From: CAVZVZ01 sp963778895
GTDB lineage: Bacteria > Actinomycetota > Acidimicrobiia > Acidimicrobiales > Acidimicrobilacustridaceae
Reading direction: 5' to 3'
Assembly (NCBI GenBank): GCA_963778895.1
Contig: CAVZVZ010000002.1
Location: forward strand, 868,001-932,000
Length of the DNA stretch: 64,000 nucleotides
A model generated the notes under the pieces. It had not been told where the DNA came from. It ran no database searches and saw only the letters and a list, made by a program, of their open reading frames with translations. Position numbers and translations under genes: made by a program. Below are positions 7,677-16,995 of the stretch, one piece after another; positions within the stretch are counted from its first letter, which is position 1; every line of letters starts with the position of its first letter.

Positions 7677-8577
7677 TTACTTGCTGGCAGTACCCGTGGT
7701 CGCGGCACTCCCCACCGCCGTGCCGTTCGTGGTGTCGTCTTCGCTACCCGGAGGCGGTGTGGTCGGCGTGAGCGGAGGACTCTCCTGCTTCTCGTAACCC
7801 TTGGGGTCGACGCGCTCGCGCCGCGGCATGAACGACAGCGGAACGGGCGGTTGTTCCTGGGCGGTGTACAAGACTGTGAGGTGGCGACCTTCGATGCCAC
7901 CGATCGACATGACCGCTTGACGCAGCGCCGGGGTGCTCAAGATCTCGGCCTCGTACACATACGTCTGTGCCGCGACGTTCTCGAGCTGCACGGCCAACTT
8001 GAGGACGCTCGCTTCGTCGGTCAACTCCGACACTTCCTTGTTCACGACGCTGGTTTGCAGGTAGCTGTTCGGTTGGTCGTAGGGCTCACCACCGGCGTCG
8101 CGAGTCGTCGCCGCGACCAGGCCGGCGTGCTCGTTGTGCTGATCCTGGAACAGCTTGATGGTGTCGATGAGCGCCGGCGTCGTGACGATCCCCGAGTCGA
8201 GCGCGGTCTGATACGTCTGCACCGCGAGCACCTCGACCGACTGGGACGTGCGCAACAGCGTCACGTCGAGCTCCTGGCCGATCTGCTCGATGCCGGTGCC
8301 CTCGGCCGAGGTCGGCGCCGTCCCGGTGAAGGGGAGCGGGTCGGCCTTCTTGCTGCACGCGGCAACGACGGCGGACATGGCGATGGTCATCCCGCCCACC
8401 CGTAGGAAGGCGCGCCGGTCGGGCAGCCCCAACACTTGCTGCTTCGTCTTCGGCCGAGTGACGGGCGGACGGGTCGAAGACACGCGTCAGCGCCTCACGC
8501 CATCGCGGCATGGCCTCGGCCTGCGCGATCTTGGCGTCGGCGAGCCCCCGACGAACTTCGTCTTGGCTGAACTCCAT
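7677..8577 (-). CDS. Tat-exported ferritin-like domain lipoprotein
   Basis: Extracytoplasmic four-helix ferritin-like protein. A leading segment from the ATG at 8577 (MEFSQDEVRRGLADAKIAQA) is in a different frame from the rest; the break lies near 8480. After it comes a twin-arginine signal PDRRAFLRVGGMT and a lipobox-like VVAACS. The mature part has helix motifs with paired Glu/His: QDQHNEHAGLV, AVQLENVAAQTYVYEAE and GIEGRHLTVLY, which match metal-binding ExxH patterns of the family. The C-terminus is a Pro/Thr-rich tail. The gene follows its paralogue by 26 bases in the same operon. Confidence 0.75.
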
Positions 8578-8603
8578 GGCTGGTCAGGCTCCTCTCGCGG
8601 CGT

Positions 8604-9340
8604 TCAGCCGGAGTACCGGGCAGGGTCGAAGGCCCCGGAGGTCGTCTGGAACGGGGGCATCCACTGGTCGATCGGCAGCTCGAGCATCGAGCCGATCGCG
8701 GTGGCGTGTTGCGATTCGATGGGCAGGATCGAGCCCGCCGGGCCCGAAGCGTCGCTCGACGTCAGGTTGCCCAACGCCTGCAGATAGGTGGCGGCCGCGC
8801 CCTGCTCGACGTCGAACAGCACCAGGAGCGCCGCGTCGGCCGAGCCGGCGCTCTCGAGTTGCGGGCGGACCGCGTCGAGGATCTTCGGATTCGGAAAGCC
8901 CACCGTGTCGGCGTCGCGCCCGGCGAGCGTGGCCAGCGCGACCGCGTGCTCGTGGTGATGCCGACCGAACGTGCGGGCCAACTCGTTCTGTTCGGAGTCG
9001 AACAACTTCGTCGCGACCGCAGCGATGTAGGCCGACTCGGCGGCGAGCTCGAGACCGACGGCGAACTCCACGATGACGAGGTCGCTCGGCGGGCAGCACC
9101 ACCTTGGTGCTGCTCGGACGACTGTGCGGCGGCGGCCGATGCGAGCACGACCGTGGGGACCGCGGCCGCTCCGACGGCCACCGCACCACCGAGACCGAGA
9201 TTGCGCACGAACCGCCGGCGCGAGGCCTGGACCTCGGGGGTCCGCTCGCCAAAATGCAGATCGCCGAGGTCGTCCTCGATGGTCCGCATCGCTTCGCGGT
9301 GTTGCTCGTCGATGTCCTCGACGAGCCGACGGATCCTCAT
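8604..9340 (-). CDS. Tat-exported ferritin-like domain protein
   Basis: Paralogue of the gene at 7677-8577. A charged cytoplasmic-looking lead of about 40 residues (MRIRRLVEDIDEQHREAMRT) precedes the twin-arginine signal SRRRFVRNLGLGG and an Ala-rich h-region. After a frame break near 9085 the ferritin-like part follows: VEFAVGLELAAESAYI, RTFGRHHHEHAVAL, VEQGAAATYL and ESQHATAIGSML. The Glu and His residues are spaced as in di-metal ferritin-like domains. The start at 9340 has an AGAGGAG site. The long lead before the Tat motif is unusual. Confidence 0.75.
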
Positions 9341-9374
9341 CGGTGTGGCACTCCTCTTGCTGGCGCGTCGATCG

Positions 9375-9795
9375 TCACCGGACGGTGACGGTCGCCTTCA
9401 TGTAATTGTGGATGTTGCAGTAGTAGGTGAAGGTCCCGGTCTGGGAGAACGTCTTGCGAATAGGTCTGAGCTTGGCTCAACTCACCCGAGTCGAGCACAT
9501 CGGGCTGGGTCGAGACGACCCAGTGGTCGTAGGGATCCTGGTTGCGCCAGGTGACCGTGTCGCCCCGGGCCACGGTCAGCTCCCGGGGCGAGAACTCGAA
9601 GTCGACGATGTCGACCTCGCCCGGAGGGGGCGTCGCGGCCGCCGAGCCCGTCGAGGAGGTCGTGCCGTCGGTCGGCGGTGGGGTCGTGACCCCTTGGCCG
9701 AGGGTCACGGAGGGAGGATCCGCGTCGTCGCTCGATCCACAGGCGGGGACGACGAGCACGGTCGCGATGGCGACGACTCCGAGGGCACGGATCAT
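9375..9795 (-). CDS. Amicyanin/plastocyanin-like cupredoxin lipoprotein
   Basis: First gene of the copper/ferritin-like set. It has a signal peptide with lipobox VVPAC (Cys 19), a Thr/Pro-rich linker, then VDIVDFEFSPRELTV and DTVTWRNQDPYDHWVV, which supplies the first His ligand. A frame break near 9458 separates this from the end TFTYYCNIHNYMKATVTVR, which supplies Cys, His and Met in C-x2-H-x2-M spacing, as in amicyanin. It probably carries electrons or copper at the outer membrane face. The second set member at 7205 has a longer ligand loop. Confidence 0.8.
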
Positions 9796-9816
9796 GGCGC
9801 TGGATTATGGCCGCCC

Positions 9817-11260
9817 TCAGAAGTCCAGCGAGGACAGGTCGCCGAACCAGCGCCGCGAGCGCTCCACGGCATCACGCCAGCGGTCCCGGTCGAGGGCGCG
9901 CCGGGGCTCCACGACCTGCGTGGGGCGCCAGGTGGCGGCGATGTCGTCCCAGCCGCCCCACATGCCGACGGCGAGGCCGGCGAAGAAGGCTGCACCGAGC
10001 GTGGTGGCTTCGACGACCGGCGAGATCTCGACTCGTCGCCCGCTGGCGTCGGCCAGTGCCTGCACGAACGTGGGGTTCCGGCTCATGCCGCCGTCGATTC
10101 GCAGAGCCGCGATCTCGCGGGTCCCGTCGTGTTCGGCCGCGTCGACCAGATCCGCGCCCCGATGGGCGACGCCTTCGAGCACGGCTCGCACGATCTGCGG
10201 TCGTCCCGCCCCCCGGGTGAGGCCGAGCAACGTGCCACGCGCGCCGTAGTCCCAGAACGGCGTACCCAAGCCCGAGTAGCGCCGGCACGAACATGACGCC
10301 GTCGGTGTCATCGCACTGCGACGCGATGTCATGGGACTCGGCCGTCGTCGCGATGATCCCGAGGTCGTCGCGCAGCCATTCCACGTTGGTGCCGGCCGAC
10401 AGCATGATCGCCTCGAGTCCCCACGTGACTTCGCCGTTGCGGCGCCAGGCGACGATCGGGAAGGTGCCGCCGCTGCCCCGGGTGTCGAACTTCGGTCGCT
10501 CGGAACCGACGACGACATCGAGCATGCCGCCCGTGCCGAACGTGATCTTGGCGGGGCCGGGTTCGGTGCAGCCCTGACCGATGAGCGAGGCCTGTTGATC
10601 GCCGGCGATGCCGGTGATCGGTGGCGCACCATCGAGCGCGGTGGCCTCGGCGATCATGCCCGACGAGTCGACGATCGTGGGCAGGTAGCCCTCGGGGATG
10701 CGCAGCAGCGAGAGCACCTTGGCGTCCCAAGCACTGCCGTCCCGATTGATGAGACCGGTGACCGCGGCATTCGAGAGATCGGTCACGTGCACGGCGCCGT
10801 CGGTCAGCTTCCACACGATCCAACTGTCGACCGTGCCGAAGCACAGATCGCGGTCGCGGTCGACGTCGTGCAGGTCGAGCAGGTGGCACACCTTGGTGGC
10901 CGACAGATTCGGCGCGAGGCGCAGACCTTCGGCTTGGAAGCCGAGACACTCGCCGACGGTGCGCAGGTCTTGCCAACCGATGCCGGGCCCCACGGGCGTG
11001 CCGGTCTTGCGGTCCCACACGATCGTCGACGCGCGCTGGTTGGTGACGCCGACGGCGACGACGGGACCACCGGCGGCCAGCACTTCGCGGGCCACCCCGA
11101 GCGACACGTCTGCCAACTCCTCGGCGTCGAACTCCACGAGTCCCGGCGCGGGTGACGAGGGCAGTGCTTCTCGGTATTGCTCGTGTGCGATGGTCGCGTC
11201 GTCGTGCACGACCGCGGCGCGCACGCCGCTCGTGCCGATGTCGATCACCAACACGCTCAC
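9817..11260 (-). CDS. FGGY-family carbohydrate (glycerol-type) kinase
   Basis: About 481 residues in two frames, with a break near 10275. N-terminal phosphate-binding loop DIGTSGVRAAVV, then VGVTNQRASTIVWDRKTG, FGTVDSWIVWKL, ITGIAGDQQASLIGQG and FGTGGMLDVVVG; the C-terminal half has GLTRGAGRPQIVRAVLEG and LRIDGGMSRNP. These are the conserved blocks of FGGY kinases, closest in feel to glycerol kinase. The GTG start at 11260 overlaps the stop of the upstream small membrane gene. The operon with GlpD supports glycerol or a related triol as substrate. A second, more typical glycerol kinase lies at 35563-37066. Confidence 0.85.
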
Positions 11261-11646
11261 GCGCGCGGCTCCTGTTCGGAGGGTTGGACGAGCATGGTGG
11301 CCACGCGTCCCCCGAGCGCGCCGACGCCGGCGAAGATCATCAGCGCGAGCACAAGCCCGATCACATTGGGCATGTCTCCCGACGCGAGGGCCGACACGAT
11401 CCGCGCACCGATGTAGGTGACCGCGGCGGCGGCCGCGCCGTGGATCATCGGCGTGTCGGGTTGGCGTCGGCCGGCGACGCCGGCGCCGATGAACGTCGCG
11501 ACGAAGATGAAGATCGTGAAGCCGGTGTCCCACCCCGACGAGAGGTCGCCGCCGGCGACGACCCGCGCGATGAGGGCGACAGGAACGATCAGGCCGAGCG
11601 AGATGAGGGCGCCGGCGACGACGGCGGGGACGTCGATCTTGGTCAC
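11257..11646 (-). CDS. Small four-helix membrane protein, hypothetical
   Basis: 129-residue protein with four predicted transmembrane segments (near residues 5-28, 38-56, 64-85 and 92-115) and a short polar C-terminus. It resembles TIGR04086-type small membrane proteins, but I see no decisive motif. The GTG start sits two bases after the stop of the flavoprotein gene, and its TGA overlaps the start of the kinase gene. It is therefore co-translated with them and may be a facilitator or a scaffold for glycerol-type metabolism. Confidence 0.7.
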   Translation of the reverse strand: MTKIDVPAVVAGALISLGLIVPVALIARVVAGGDLSSGWDTGFTIFIFVATFIGAGVAGRRQPDTPMIHGAAAAAVTYIGARIVSALASGDMPNVIGLVLALMIFAGVGALGGRVATMLVQPSEQEPRA

Positions 11647-11648
11647 GG

Positions 11649-13168
11649 CTATGCGTCGGGCCCGTACGGGTTGGCACCGAACGGAGTGGGTAGACCGAGC
11701 TTGCCGGGGTTGAGGATGCCCTTCGGGTCGAGTGCCGTGCTTCATCGCACGCAACACGTCGAACCCGCCGTTGAGCGCCTCGGGCATGAAGCGAGCCCGG
11801 TTGAGCCCCACACCGTGGTGATGGCTCAGCGATCCGCCGTTGGCCAGGACCGATCGGGTACCGGCATCCCACGCCGCCAGATAGAGCTCGTCCTTGTCAT
11901 CCTCCGGGGGTTTGGCGCCGAACGTGAAGTAGAGGCAGGCGCCGTCGGTGTAGGCGTGCGACTGATGAGCCGACACCGCGAGCACACCGTCGACCGCGCT
12001 GATCGCAGCGGTCGTCGACTGGTAGATGTCGTCGAGACGCGACCACGGACCGGTGACCTCCATGGTGTCGATCACCAAACCGCGACTGATCAAGGCCTCG
12101 AGGGCGGAGACGTCGTTGCGGTGGCCCATCCACCGTTCGACCAGCTCCACATCGAGATGCTTCGCCCCGATGCACTCCTCGGACACGATCTCGATGGTGG
12201 TGTCGACGATGGCGGGGTCACCTTCGTCCAACACGAGCAGGGGAGCGACGTCACCGGTGCCGAAGTTCCGCTCGCCCTCGATGGCGTCGTAGAGCCGCAG
12301 CACGGCCGGCGTCGCACCGCGGCGCAGGATGCGGCGGCACGCGTCGAGACCTTCCTCGAACGACCCGAACGCGTAGGCGGCACGACGCTCGTGTGGCGGG
12401 CGTGGGATGGGCGCGTAGTCGGGCCCCGACGATGACGCCGAGCGTGCCCTCGGAGCCCACGAACACCTGGTTGAGATCCGGACCAGCCGCTTCACGCGGG
12501 TTGCCGCCGGTGTGGATCAACGAACCGTCGGCCAGCACCACGTCGAGCCCGACGACGATGTCCTCGATCTTGCCGTAGCGCGTCGAGAGCTGACCGGCAC
12601 CACGACACGCGAGCCAACCACCGACGGTCGACAGCGTCATCGATTGAGGCCAGTGGCCGACCGTGAGGCCGTAGGCGGCTTGCAGATCGGCCTCGAAATG
12701 ATCGCCGAAGGTGCCGGGCAGAACGTCGACGACGAGCGACGCATCGTCGACGCCACGGATGCCGGTGAGACCCGTGAGATCGAGGATCACTCCGCCGTAC
12801 AACGGGATCGACCCGCCGCAAACACCGCTGCGACCCGCCGCCGCGGTCACCGGAACTGCGGCCTCGTTGCAGATGCGCAGCACGGCTTGGACCTCGTCGA
12901 CCGTGGCCGGCGTCGTGATGGCGGCCGCCAACTGAGCGACCTGCCCTTCGAGCGCCCACGTCATCGCCAGTGGCCACCAATCGCGGCTCGCCTCACCGAT
13001 GGCGTCGCCGGCGGTCGTCACCGTGGTGCACGCATCGGTTAGTCGGCTCAGTAGAGCGTCGTCGACCGGCACGTGCTTGGTGTCGAGCCGGGCCGTCGCT
13101 TTGCCCGCGCCGCCTGCTATCGCGATCGGGGGTGTCGGCGCCGCTGGCCCCAGTTCGTCCGTGCTCAT
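11649..13168 (-). CDS. FAD-binding oxidase, alkyl-DHAP-synthase-like
   Basis: About 506 residues in three frames, with breaks near 12425 and 11738. The N-terminal FAD-binding type-4 domain shows VTAAAGRSGVCGGSIPLYGG, the flavin pyrophosphate loop, and GGWLACRGAGQLSTRYG and VFVGSEGTLGVI. The C-terminal cap has VIDTMEVTGPWSRL and the motif SHHHGVG, characteristic of alkyldihydroxyacetone-phosphate synthases and relatives. It ends NPGKLGLPTPFG. The start lies one base after the GlpD stop. A role in ether-lipid or glycerol-derivative chemistry is plausible. A glycolate or lactate oxidase role is the main alternative. Confidence 0.8.
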
Positions 13169-13169
13169 G

Positions 13170-14906
13170 TCATGCCCCGATCGGCGCGTCGATGGCCGTC
13201 TCGGGAAGCTCTGGTGCCTTGCGCTCTTCGTCGATGAGGGCACGATACGCGGCGACTTGGCGCGCTTGCTCATCGGCATCCCAGCCGAGGTCGTCGGCCA
13301 GCAGCCGTGCCACGTCCGGTGCCACGTCGGATGACGCGTCGCGCGCGAACAAGCGGGCACGGGTGCGGCGTGACAACACATCGTCGAGCGAGGACACCAT
13401 CTCGTAGCGAGCCGCGAAGATCGCTTCGGCCTTCAGGTAGGCGAGGCCCGGGATCAACGGTTCGGCGAGCGTCGGGTCGCGTTCGATCATGGCGAGGAGC
13501 GTGCGGGTCTCACCTCCGTACCGGTTCGCCAGGTGTTCGACCGTCGGTTGGTCGGCGATGGTGTGGGTGCCCGAGGCCGCGAGCACGTCGTCGTAACCCT
13601 CGGCGCCCCGCAGCCGCAGGCGCTTCGTGCGGCTGTGCCGTTGGACCCTGTCGAGCACCGGCTGAGTGCCGCCGCCCGCGGAGCGGGCCGGACCGACCAC
13701 GTTCTCGAGCACGTCGTCGATGGTGTCGGCGGCCATCTCTCGGTAGGTCGTGAGCTTGCCGCCGGTGATCGTGACCACTCCGCTCTCCGAGCGCATCACG
13801 CGGTGCCGGCGTGACAGGTCGGCCGTGCGCGAGCTGCCGGCGTCGCGGACGAGCGGACGGAGGCCGGCCCACGTGCCGGTGACATCGTCGATCGTGATGT
13901 TGGTCGACACCGCGGCGTTGATGGCCCGCAGCAGGTACTCGACGTCTTCGCGCGTGCATTGCGGATCCTCGATCGGCCCGTCGTAATCGGTGTCGGTGGT
14001 ACCGATGTAGGTGAAGTCGCCCCAAGGGACGACGAACACCGATCGCTTGTCCTTGGGGACCGGGATCACCGCGGCGATGTCGTTCTGCACCTTGGACCAC
14101 GGAACCGTGATGTGGATGCCCTTGGCGGGGCGGATGGAGTTCGGATGCTCCGTCTCGTCGAGCGCGCGCACGTCATCGGCCCACACTCCACCGGCATTGA
14201 CGACCGCGGACGCTTGCACGTCGAACTCCTCGGGACCCGACCCGTTCGCAGTGGCGGCTCGAACGCGCGCACCGCGTGCGTGCCCACGGCTGTCCTTCAG
14301 GACCTCGATCACCTCGACGCGGTTGGCGATGGCCGCCCCGAAGTCGGTGGCGGCCGTGCGAGCGACGGTGAGCGTGAGACGCGCGTCGTCGGCCTGCGCG
14401 TCGTAGTAGAGGTACGAGGGGGCCAACCGCTCCCGTCGCAGCGTCGGCACGTGGGCGACGGCTTCGTCGACGCTCACGCGCTTGTGCAGCTTGCCGATCC
14501 GGAAGCCGCCGGTGAGGTCGTAGCCCCACATGATCGTGCCGAGAGCGCGTGCGAGCTTGCGCGGCACCACTCCCGTCTTGTCCGTGAACACCGGCAGGAG
14601 GAACGGCAGCACCTTCACCAAGTGCGGCGCGTTGTGCCGGAGTCGCTGACGTTCGTGAAGGGCTTCGTACACGAGGCGCACGTCGCCCTGTTGCAAGTAG
14701 CGCAGGCCGCCGTGCACCAACTTCGAGGACTTGGAGGACGTGCCCGACGCGAAGTCATCCCGCTCGACGAGGGCCGTGCGCAGCCCGCGTGAGGCGGCGT
14801 CGAGCGCGCATCCGACCCCGGTGATCCCGCCGCCGATGATCAGCACGTCGAAATGGGTGTCGGCCATCCGTCGAAGGGCGTCGGAACGGTCGAAAGCGCC
14901 AGTCAT
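13170..14906 (-). CDS. glpD: FAD-dependent glycerol-3-phosphate dehydrogenase
   Basis: Oxidises sn-glycerol 3-phosphate to dihydroxyacetone phosphate and passes electrons to the quinone pool at the membrane. The Rossmann loop is near the N-terminus (FDVLIIGGGITGVGCALDAA), followed by SGTSSKSSKLVHGGLRYL, FVVPWGDFTYIGTTDTDY and VTITGGKLTTYREMA, all diagnostic of GlpD. A C-terminal DAO_C helical domain follows. The start at 14906 is preferred because a TACGAT hexamer lies seven bases upstream, suggesting leaderless transcription; ATG codons at 14915 and 14975 are alternatives. It heads the four-gene set running to 9817. Confidence 0.92.
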   Translation of the reverse strand: MTGAFDRSDALRRMADTHFDVLIIGGGITGVGCALDAASRGLRTALVERDDFASGTSSKSSKLVHGGLRYLQQGDVRLVYEALHERQRLRHNAPHLVKVLPFLLPVFTDKTGVVPRKLARALGTIMWGYDLTGGFRIGKLHKRVSVDEAVAHVPTLRRERLAPSYLYYDAQADDARLTLTVARTAATDFGAAIANRVEVIEVLKDSRGHARGARVRAATANGSGPEEFDVQASAVVNAGGVWADDVRALDETEHPNSIRPAKGIHITVPWSKVQNDIAAVIPVPKDKRSVFVVPWGDFTYIGTTDTDYDGPIEDPQCTREDVEYLLRAINAAVSTNITIDDVTGTWAGLRPLVRDAGSSRTADLSRRHRVMRSESGVVTITGGKLTTYREMAADTIDDVLENVVGPARSAGGGTQPVLDRVQRHSRTKRLRLRGAEGYDDVLAASGTHTIADQPTVEHLANRYGGETRTLLAMIERDPTLAEPLIPGLAYLKAEAIFAARYEMVSSLDDVLSRRTRARLFARDASSDVAPDVARLLADDLGWDADEQARQVAAYRALIDEERKAPELPETAIDAPIGA

Positions 14907-14965
14907 CCGGTTCATCGTAGGGGAGGCGGCCGCGGCCGCTCCCGGGCGGAAAGTTTCCAGGATGC

Positions 14966-14990
14966 TAAGTAACAATCATTGAAAGCTGCT
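14966..14990. promoter_or_regulatory. CAATcATTG dyad in the glpD-fur divergent region
   Basis: A perfect nine-base dyad, CAATCATTG at 14973-14981, lies in the only AT-rich stretch of the intergenic region, flanked by TAAGTAA and AAAG. Its position 26 bases before the Fur-family gene suggests an autoregulatory operator, and it could also influence glpD. It is not a full match to a textbook Fur or PerR box. Confidence 0.45.
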
Positions 14991-15006
14991 GGTAGGGTGC
15001 CTCGTC

Positions 15007-15502
15007 GTGAAGTCACCCACGGATCTCACCGAGTCGTTCCGGGCACAAGGTCTGAAGATCACGCCCCAGCGCCTTCGGATCTTCGAGGTCCTGCATGACA
15101 GCGACGAACATCTCACCGCCGAGGCAGTACATGCCCGGGTCCGCACCGAGATGCCGACCATCTCGTTGCGCACCGTGTACCAAACGCTCAACGACTTGGC
15201 GGCGATGGGCGAGCTCAATCAGCTCGACCTCGGTACGGGGTCGGCTCGCTTCGATCCGAACCTCGACCCGCACCATCATCTGGTGTGCGACGCCTGCGGC
15301 GACGTCCACGACGTGCACGCCGACTTCGATGAGGTCCACGTGCCCGACGGCGACGACCACGGCTTCGAGGTCTCGGCCACCGAGATCGTCTTCCGGGGCC
15401 TGTGTCGAGACTGCCGTGCCGCCGGCCGCCGAGCTGGCCCGCCCACTGATCTTCCAATCACCCGGTCTCAACAACCACCAACAAGAGGAGGCGCTTTCGC
15501 GC

Positions 15503-15510
<8 letters not shown>
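15007..15510 (+). CDS. Fur-family metalloregulator (Fur/PerR type)
   Basis: 167-residue iron- or peroxide-sensing repressor. The N-terminal winged helix reads LKITPQRLRIFEVLHD and LRTVYQTLNDLAAMGE. The dimerisation/metal domain has DPHHHLVCDACGDVHDV and a second pair LCRDC, giving the two CxxC zinc-site pairs of the family. The start is GTG. The stop overlaps the ATG of the rubrerythrin gene by eight bases, and such pairing with a peroxide-reducing protein favours PerR-like function. The last 25 residues after LCRDC are poorly conserved and may reflect a frame error. Confidence 0.88.
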
Positions 15511-15922
<412 letters not shown>

Positions 15923-15952
15923 AACCGACCGGGACTTCGGTTCGCGGTTTGA

Positions 15953-15987
15953 CGAAGGGGGACGGGCGACCGTCCCCCTTCGTATTT
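15953..15987 (+). terminator. Rho-independent terminator after rubrerythrin gene
   Basis: Perfect 13-bp stem, CGAAGGGGGACGG with CCGTCCCCCTTCG, a GCGA tetraloop and a TATTT tail. It ends the Fur-rubrerythrin transcript before the DUF3501 gene, which must then have its own promoter or depend on read-through. Confidence 0.9.
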
Positions 15988-16022
15988 CGACTGCGAAGCC
16001 CAGAGAGCAGAGAAGAACGGAC

Positions 16023-16625
16023 ATGGACACCAAGCTCACACTCGACGACATCAGCGACCTGCGCGCCTACGAGCGCGAGCGCGCCGAGTTCCGTGCCCAC
16101 ATCATCGATCTGAAGAAACGACGCCGTATCCACGTCGGCCCGGTGATCACCTTCGTGTTCGAGAACCGCGACACCATCCGCTTCCAGATCCAAGAGATGG
16201 CTCGCGCCGAGAAGATCCTCACCGACGAAGGCATCGAGACCGAGCTGCGGATCTACAACCCGCTCATCCCCGACGCCGGGCATCTCGCCGCGACGATGTT
16301 CATCGAGTTGACCTCCGAGGAGCAGCTCCGCGAATGGCTGCCGAAGCTGGTCGGCGTCGAGAGCCGCGCCCTGTTCCGGCTGGGTGACGGGCCCGATGCG
16401 ACCGAGGTCCGCTGCATCGTCGATCCCGATCACGAGAAGCAGCTCACCCGCGACGAGATCACGGCCTCCGTCCACTACGTGCACTTCGCGCTGAGCCCCG
16501 ACCAGGTCGATCGGTTCGAGCAGGGACCGGTGGCCCTCGTGGTGGACCACCCCGAGTACAAGCACGAAATCGAGCTCTCGGACGCCACTAGGCGTGAACT
16601 CACGAACGATCTCCGCGGGATCTAG
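16023..16625 (+). CDS. DUF3501 family protein
   Basis: 200-residue soluble protein matching the DUF3501 family: LTLDDISDLRAYERERAEFR at the N-terminus, then RIHVGPVITFVFENRDT, IQFQ-like helix QIQEMARAEKI and HYVHFALSPDQ. The biochemical role is unknown. Known relatives are encoded next to rubrerythrin genes, exactly as here, and are thought to act with them in oxidative stress. The terminator between the two genes means the pair is not strictly one transcript. Confidence 0.85.
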   Translation: MDTKLTLDDISDLRAYERERAEFRAHIIDLKKRRRIHVGPVITFVFENRDTIRFQIQEMARAEKILTDEGIETELRIYNPLIPDAGHLAATMFIELTSEEQLREWLPKLVGVESRALFRLGDGPDATEVRCIVDPDHEKQLTRDEITASVHYVHFALSPDQVDRFEQGPVALVVDHPEYKHEIELSDATRRELTNDLRGI

Positions 16626-16734
16626 CGGCAGGCCCTGCAGGTCAGCGTCCGTTTGGACAGGCCCGGCGGGGCGGGGCCAAACTCACCGATTCCTGATTCC
16701 TACTGTTCGTGCACCCGGGAGCCGAGCTTCCCCG

Positions 16735-16971
16735 ATGAACCAACCCTGGCGTATCGCGGCTGCCTGCCGCGGTCTCGACCCCCTCATCTTCTATCCCCTC
16801 ACCGACGAGGACGACGACGCCGAACCGGCCAAGAGCGTCTGCGCGCTCTGTCCGGTGCGTGAGCCCTGCCTCGAGCACGCGCTGGGCGCTCGCGAGAAGG
16901 AAGGCGTCTGGGGCGGTGCGACCGAGCGGGAACGCCGCCGCATCATCCGTCAACGCCGTCGTACTGCTTGA
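16735..16971 (+). CDS. WhiB-family iron-sulfur transcription regulator
   Basis: 78-residue actinobacteria-specific regulator. Four Cys ligands for a 4Fe-4S cluster are visible: AAAC at residue 11, then VCALCPVREPC (CxxCx5C). The GVWGG turn follows, and the C-terminus is strongly basic (RERRRIIRQRRRT), as needed for DNA or sigma-factor contact. The length fits the WhiB/WhmA-E group. An upstream in-frame extension exists, but the ATG at 16735 gives the family's normal N-terminus (WRIAAACRG). The gene lies 24 bases before trpD. Confidence 0.92.
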   Translation: MNQPWRIAAACRGLDPLIFYPLTDEDDDAEPAKSVCALCPVREPCLEHALGAREKEGVWGGATERERRRIIRQRRRTA

Positions 16972-16995
16972 TTCTCTGCTGGTAGAACACCCCCG

